Below are positions 57,746-64,000 of a DNA stretch of 64,000 bases, one piece after another (position 1 is the first letter of the stretch; the number at the start of each line of letters is the position of its first letter). The notes under the pieces are model-generated. The model was not told the origin of the DNA and did no database searches. It saw only the letters and a list, made by a program, of their open reading frames with translations. The stretch comes from Physcomitrium patens. Lineage: Eukaryota > Streptophyta > Bryopsida > Funariales > Funariaceae. Location: assembly GCF_000002425.4 (NCBI RefSeq), contig NC_037256.1, positions 4,166,620 through 4,230,619 of the forward strand, read 5' to 3'. The position numbers and the translations under genes were made by a program.

Positions 57746-60700
57746 TCAAAAGAGATCCTGGTGTGAGTCATAGGTAGGTGTTCCGTAAGAACCTGGCCGC
57801 AGGGGCTGGAGGTCAGAATACTTCAAATCAGGACTATCCACAGTGCAACTGCCACCCCAACTGCTGTCATCTCCTCCTGAATCCGTTCCTGTGTCTTTCT
57901 GTTGCAGATACTCCATCTGTGCATTCCTGGCAAGTACATTCTGGCTACATCCATCGTTACCAGGGTTCGCATCGGCCTGGTTCGAAGTACCAATAAGGTC
58001 AAGCATTTGATCGACAGCTTGAAGCTGGTCACTTCCCAGTAAATTGCTCATGGGCGTCGACGGCCCAAATCGACTAAAATCACTACGTGATGTCTGAGCT
58101 TCTCTCATACTAACTGACATCCAGTCAGGGCTGGATAAATCACTTGATCCTTGGGGTAGAAGATTCTGGTTTATCGGCGAGAATGCTTCGACATCATGCT
58201 CCTGAATGATAGTGTAGTACAGCATAACATTGCCGGTCAATATATGTATCTATTAGTAGTAACGGATGAATCTTGGAAGGGCTTAGAACTAATATTCATG
58301 ACAGAGACACAGATCTATAATGATGTACATTGTTCCATCACCTGAGAGTTTGATGAATTTGCTGACGCTGAAGTAATCCCAGATTTCGTTTCCGTGGGCA
58401 AAAGGGCTTGCATCCTCATCGCACCTTGTCTGCTAACTACTTGAGTCATGTTATCTGAGTTTGCGTTGATAGGTCTTAACCAATGAACTGGGTGCTCCGT
58501 TCCATTGCAGCTTTGACCTGACATTGGCCGCCTTCGACCTCTACCTTGAAGTCCCTGCTGATCTCGTGGAGAAGAAAGTGACAGGTTTGGTCCACTTTGA
58601 CTACCACCCACTCCCTGCAAACAATGTGCATTTGATTTGTGACAAGTAACGGATTGAATATACTACTGTCTTATGCAGCGTAGCAAGCTTATCAGTACAA
58701 ATAAAATCTGACCCTCGCCTCGATTACCTGCATATGATGCTGATATACTGAATTCCCGCGATCATACTCTTCTGTCACTGCCAACATTGTAAGCTGTCGC
58801 TGTGGTTTATGCTCCGGAAATGGGCCGGGTAGTGAAAAAGACAAGGCAGACAACGAGGCCTGGGCTTCAGAACAGGTCATGAGCTGAGAGTTCATAGACA
58901 TTCCCGGATAAGACGATCGATGATCATCTCGTGGACTACGGCAAAAGTCAAGATCAGATGTTCGCAATTTTAGTTTATAGCCTGCAGAGTCAAGCTTCTC
59001 ATTTGTGTCTTCCAAGGTAAGGAAGCTAGGGCATCCACACTTCTTCTCCAAGTACATGTCGAGCATCGATTTTGGATCTGCACCGCCCACCTCAAGTATT
59101 AGAGCAAATGATTCGGTGACAATGGTGGCTTTGGTTAAGGCAGAGATGGATGACATATGCGCTTGACTGAATACAAGCTTTATGGCTGAAGTTTTAACAG
59201 GGTGTATCATCTACGTCGATACAAACATGCGCTTTCAACTGGGGCACATCCTTCGCCCAGTGAATGTGGGCGTTGCACTAATGGAATGAGTTAAAAGTTA
59301 ACTGAGTGTGCATTAGATATAGGAGGTAGAATGAAGCCAACCTTGGTGAAAGCACTGCATCATCTTGTGAAATATAATACTTCTCTAGAAAACGAAACCT
59401 TTTCTTTTAATTCTGATACTGCAAATTCAAACGAACAACCGATTGGATTACCGTTTAGACGGCTAAAACTTGTATGGAGCTCTCCGTCATCGCCAACTTT
59501 GATGGCACTAGTCGATTCAGCTGAGATTCCTCCAGAAGTGGGAGCGTTTGGTTGTGCCTTTCGACGACGTCTGTTATGGTCAGCCAAACGTTTTCTGCAG
59601 CTTCTTTTTCCATCGTCGAATTCGCCTAAACGATGGAATCTGTTCAACAAACTACTGAATTATACTAAAAAATTGAAATAATAAAAGACTTTGAAGGTTG
59701 GTTTTCTGATTCTTGGCAGACATGAGAATTGAGAGTAAGTTTCCAAATCCCTCTGGGAAAGTGTCATACCTGCTGCATTGCTGACAAAACCGCTGCGTAT
59801 GCCCACCAACTATCACGATCGGTGTTTTAGAGTGGAACTCACACACCTTATGGCGACGATAATAGTTCTTGGTAACGTTCAAATCAGCTTTGCAACCCTC
59901 TGCTTGACAAGTTGGAAGTTGGGAACCGGGTGAGCCTACACGATGTCTCTTAGAAAGTCGACCGACAGCTGCATCCTGGTTCGAGAAGTACGTCCGAACC
60001 CCAAGGTTAAGAACAATCTGTGAATGACCGTCACGCACTTTTGTAAGACACAAGAGCATACTCAATAAAATTATTATTCACAACATATAGTCCATTGCAT
60101 AATACTTAAATCAAGAATAGAAAAAAATATCATGAAACGTACCTTCTCCCTTTTGATGTGATGGTCATGCATGCTGGCGGCGGAAAATTCGCAACGCCGT
60201 TGATCATAACTTCGAATGTCGCTATGGAGGCTTGTACCATTTGTAGCTGCAAGGCCTGGTTTACCTGATGATTCAAGTGTACTGTGAAGGTTTGCAGTTA
60301 TCGGAGGTTGACCAGATCCGTCCAGAAATCCCAGGTTTTGGATACCTGCGGAGCTGAAGATACACATGGGACTATGGGCAAAGTTGGATGGGACACCTGC
60401 TGACGGCATATCGCGCGGTGCCTGGAGGCTTGACATTGTTCCTTTATCCAGGAAAATACCAATTGTATTCTTGTCAATATCAACAATTTTCATCTGTTAT
60501 AGCTATATACGTCAAATTTTCAGAAACCTGACCCTTCTGATTCACTGAATTGTACCATAGAATGCACAGGGGTAGTAATGCAAGCAAAGAACCTTCGTCA
60601 GAACTATCTAAATAAAGATAAAACAAGGTTTAAGACCACAGGCACTCCTATTCCTAGGTGTAAGTGACAATTACAAAAATCAATTCTGGCTCAGCTCTTC

Positions 60701-61008
60701 AGAGAATATGATTGGGTGTTGAAGCATGTTATCACCATGTCAAGTTCTGACTTATTGAAGGGCTGTTCAAATGAGCTCTCACCTACAGAAATCTTGTGTT
60801 TGTGGTCTCCGTCACTGCCGTCAATGGAGCCTCCACTACCATGATGCTGAGCGAGAATCATTGGATCCCACTCCCACTCCGACCCGTTGGCACCTGAATA
60901 CTGACGGGAGGCCTGATCTAGGCCACCAACTGCACCTGAGTGGTCCCAATTTTCTGTTGCCCAGTTAGGATCACCTTGCTGCTCGTTGTTACCAGCAGAA
61001 GGGATCAT
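57746..61008 (-). CDS. SPL: SBP-box transcription factor (SPL family), seven coding exons
   Basis: Coding exons on the minus strand: 61008-60783, 60441-60143, 60017-59770, 59639-59452, 59077-58728, 58614-58342, 58201-57746. All use GT-AG, with strong donors such as AG|GTGAGA, AAG|GTACGT and CAG|GTAATC. The phases agree and give 2040 nt (679 residues). The exon 4 donor and exon 5 acceptor are the least certain; 59399 as an alternative donor or an earlier acceptor would lengthen the protein. The SBP domain is residues 212-288: zinc ligands start at CQAEGC, then HKVCEFH, CQQCSR, and after the conserved intron FHRLGEF and KRSCRKRL, with the basic nuclear-import stretch [13 protein letters not shown]. 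All eight ligands are present. It binds GTAC-core promoter elements in the nucleus. The start MIPSAGNN is the first in-frame ATG. The C-terminus has a short QMEYLQQ and [10 protein letters not shown] region; there are no ankyrin repeats or membrane segment. Which family member it is cannot be told here. Confidence 0.88.
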
Positions 61009-64000
61009 CACACAAACAAAATAAGATGGTGTTTGTAGTAACGCTGTCAATGAAACTTTCGCCTAGTGACAAGTTGAGTGACAAAGGAGAGAGAACACGC
61101 CAAGTTTGAAGTACCGCAGGGCTCTAAAGCAGATCTAAATAGGAGTACAATTGCTTGTGTATCAGCCTAGAAGCAATACGCAAGTAATTTTAAGAAACAT
61201 AAATACACACCAAAAGTACATAGGCGTTAAAAATAGCCAACTATCAACAGTCTTGTAGTCATAGAAGCATCTCACAAATGCGAGAAAAATGAGGTGAGAG
61301 CTGCGAGGAAGCACCCGCTGTGCAGTTGACACTTGATGAAAGCGTAAATTTTCAATCGACCTTGAGTCTGCATCACTAAAAGTATTCACATTGGAGGCAC
61401 TTCAGGATTCAAGTTGAAATGCTGATTCCTGGATTCTTAGCTCTTGAAATGGATCTTCAGATCGTTTCAGACATCATTCAAAGGGTTCTTTTTGATAGAG
61501 AAATATTGAGCCGATTCAGCTGCAGATTCCTCGGAGTGTAACAGAGAGAGGTCTCAAATCCATAAAACAGGACGAAGCAAAATTATTTCATCTACTGAAC
61601 ACACGTCGCTTTGAAACGATAAGTGTAGAAGAATGACGGGGTTGGATTCTTCGTTACCCGAAATGTTTTCTCTCGTTTGTCGAATCATGAAATTCTGAAA
61701 ATCATTTTACTTCTCCAATATCAGTTCCGTGTATTATTTACCACGTCTCATCAGTATTGGGAATCTGAAGGTGACAGAAAAATAATAAAATGTGGTGGGA
61801 AAGGTACATTAGCCACCAGAAAGGGCTCGTATACATCAAAGGAAAATTGCATATTGCCTTGAATCATGGAATAGTTTTTCTCTTCCAGAGGAGAAGAGTG
61901 TACAGTTCATGCTGGTGTTTCGTGCTCCACAGAGGACTTTCACCATAAAGAATCCGATAGCAATCCTGAAAAACAACACTAAAGAGGCAAGTAAATAATG
62001 GAATTTCAAAACTCCTTTTAGAACTGCAATCGACAGGGGTGACTGTAGTGGACGTACTTACAAATGGATAATATTTTCCTCATTCTGCAACTTCAAGAAA
62101 TACACTCTTCCCTTATTCAATTCTAGGTTACTATAGTTCGGGAAAATTAATATCTTTACACACAAATAGCCGAAAGATGACGATAACGACACAGGAAGAA
62201 TAAGATCGAGGTCAATTTTTATCATATGACAAACACACTCGCTAATCTCTGATGCAGAATATGTGGTTTTTGTAAGAAAGTCTGGGCATCATCCTAAACG
62301 AAGAAAATTTGACTGGTTTGAGTCGTAATTTACCAAAGTTGTATTTAGAATCTTCTCCTACGTGTTTACAAACAGGTCATTTGAGTTCGACGAATTATCT
62401 CATAAGTCTCAAAATGGAAAAAGTTACCTATTCTCTCTGTATCAAAACTACTTTTTCGACATGCTGCAGTGACGAACTCGGTTTTTTTGTTTAGTTTAAG
62501 TTGGAAATCGTACTGTTGTTACCCAAGTCTAAAGTCATTGTTGTATTAAGACGACAAATTATCATTCCTAGACTACTGCACTTTTTTGTTGAGAGAATGC
62601 AGAAAGAAAGACTCAGAGACTTCTAATGCATGACCAAACCGTTTCATTCTACACCTTCCCTCGCTCTGAAGACTTTTGAAGATTATGGACGTAGAGAATT
62701 ACAACTGCAGTAGGCACGTTACTATTGAAAAGCATGAGTTAAGATACTTGAGAACCTGAGGTACATACCTGAACAGAATCATTCACAATTGCCACCACAT
62801 AGGTTTCACCAATAAAAATAAACCCCTTATAATGACTTCGCGTGTACTTCAGCTTGGGCTAACCGAAGGGGTAGTGGTGAAAACAACAGCTACAGGTGCC
62901 AAATAAACGCTTAAGTGAGTGAGCAAAAGTATATAAGGAAGTTGAAAAGCAATCTAACCTACTAACTCTCTGATAAAAATGTGCAGTTTCGCTATCAGGT
63001 AATGGGGGTATGAGACAATAAGAGTTTATTCTCCGACTTCATGGACTCTTGGTCCTCTATCAAAAATGCTGGTGTTCTTATATATGTAGCAACTTACACG
63101 TCCCCTTCCCTGGTCACAGTTCCGAAGCTCACCACAGGCCGTAACTTGAGCAATTATCTCCTGCATCGCCCCTTCGATTTGATGAATGATGAGCTGCCGA
63201 TCGAGCTAACGTATTTTCAGCTTCTGTTAAAATTGAAGTTTCATACAAATCTGAAAATATTTCTCCCTTCCACTGTTTTGAACTGGGCTATTGCATTGAG
63301 AGAAGCAAGGTCCTGTTCCCTTCGGAGAAATCGGCGACTTTATCATGCACGCTCGACTGTCCGGCTAACACTAATTTGATTCGTCATATATCAAGCTCTG
63401 CACCCTCTTTGAAGGAACTCCTTCGAAGAGAGTATCACAACGTAGAGAGGCCGTCTTTTCCCAAGTAGGTTTCCTTGCTACCATAGTCGTTAGCGTCCTA
63501 CATAAACCACTTCGATATTTCAACTGCATTTCCTTCGTTCATACCACCAACAGTAGATGTTCCTGTTGTTGCCTTGATGTGTTCCTGCACACCATGCACT
63601 AAAAGAGGCACTAAAATATGAAAAGCAATCTGTAGAATTACATCGGTGTTGGGGGGAACTTAGCGATCTAGACCTTCCGATGACATCAATCATCTGAGAA
63701 TAGTATGCACAGGATGGGAAACAAATTCAGCCGGCATGTGAAATTGAATAGTCGCATGTTATGCCCAACCTTGCCGAGCACCATGAGTAAATAGAAGAAC
63801 TACGGTTAAAATGAAGGCTAAGCGTGCCTTCTCTCCAGACTCGCATACCAGCAAAGTTTCTCCTCAAATTCTAGGGTAAACTCTCAAACTGGCTCAACCA
63901 AGAGAGTCCAACCAACGTCATTTTATGAGAATACTTAACTGTGCAGTTAGTGCTGCAGTGACTCAATGAAAAATGTGGCCGAGAAAATCATACACACCTC
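61009..64000 (-). other. 5' leader and upstream region of the SPL gene
   Basis: About 3 kb of mixed-composition, apparently single-copy DNA. The first few hundred bases upstream of the ATG are probably 5' UTR (possibly with an intron; TTGACAG at 61043-61049 could be an acceptor) and the rest promoter. A 112-codon plus-strand frame at 63041-63379 starts MDSWSSIKNAGVLIYVATYT; I recognise no domain and cannot support it as a gene. No TATA box or start site is placed. Confidence 0.4.
61079..61098 (-). promoter_or_regulatory. Possible miR156/529-type complementary site in the SPL 5' leader
   Basis: The plus strand reads TGACAAAGGAGAGAGAACAC, and the miR156 consensus I know is TGACAGAAGAGAGTGAGCAC: 16 of 20 identical. 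Against the minus-strand transcript, two of the four differences become G:U pairs (miRNA positions 6 and 17), leaving mismatches at 8 and 14, with positions 10-11 paired. It lies about 70 nt upstream of the ATG, not in the coding region or 3' UTR as is usual for SPL genes. Chance similarity in a purine-rich leader is possible. Confidence 0.35.

Noticed and set aside
57970..57985. GGTTCGAA-type words as tRNA genes (also 10148, 25970)
   Set aside because: No acceptor stem, anticodon arm or A box around them; they lie in an SPL exon or in LTRs.
59331..59681. 116-codon plus-strand frame across the SPL gene
   Set aside because: Antisense shadow of the SBP exon with the FHRLGEF and KRSCRKRL segment.
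63041..63379. 112-codon plus-strand frame upstream of the SPL gene
   Set aside because: No recognisable domain, no splice or promoter context, and located in likely promoter DNA; not enough to call a gene.

Overview
The window is plant nuclear DNA. The evidence is an SBP-box (SQUAMOSA promoter-binding-like) transcription factor gene with the usual plant intron inside the zinc-binding domain, LTR retrotransposons primed by a plant-type tRNA-Trp, and a chromodomain Ty3/gypsy element. The very AT-rich intergenic DNA, the chromovirus type and a second Ty3/gypsy family that recalls fungal elements would fit a moss or other early-diverging land plant, but species cannot be fixed from sequence alone.

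Layout. 1-1973 is AT-rich and gene-free. 1974-3537 is a collapsed chromovirus-related element (minus strand). 3541-9918 plus 27268-29578 is one old Ty3/gypsy element (here C, minus strand). Its pol is split by a solo LTR (family D), itself split by a second, opposite D solo LTR. C is split again by element B (plus strand, 9919-27267), whose 5' LTR carries element A (minus strand, 10192-18492), a relative of B. 29579-30890 is a solo LTR of family E. 31050-45614 is a decayed full-length E element (minus strand), related to A/B, whose gag is interrupted by chromovirus F (plus strand, 38139-44030). 45615-57300 is AT-rich, with only repeat remnants and microsatellites. At about 57.3 kb base composition changes to gene-like DNA. 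The single clear host gene, a seven-coding-exon SPL gene on the minus strand, occupies 57746-61008, and its leader and promoter region runs toward 64000.

How it works together. A, B and E share one architecture: LTRs of about 1.3-1.5 kb, a tRNA-Trp primer site, gag with one CCHC knuckle, a protease with Asp-His-Gly instead of Asp-Ser/Thr-Gly, then RT, RNase H and integrase in the -1 frame, a GPY/F module and an acidic tail without chromodomain. F has 561-bp LTRs, a 5-bp target duplication, a chromodomain and an extra 3' ORF that is also present, decayed, in the 1974-3537 remnant. By the nesting, C is older than everything inside it, B is older than A, and E is older than F.

Most notable: (1) the unrecognised 3' ORF of the chromovirus, collinear over its full length in two copies; (2) a conserved -1 frame change between protease and RT in A, B and E, with a canonical T TTT TTG heptamer in E, plus an in-frame UAA at one position of RT in all three; (3) 4-bp target duplications of the form CCGN/NCGG in otherwise AT-rich DNA, with elements repeatedly inserted head-on into LTRs of their own family; (4) a 1.31-kb near-perfect inverted LTR pair at 29579-32362; (5) a miR156-like complementary site in the presumed 5' leader of the SPL gene.
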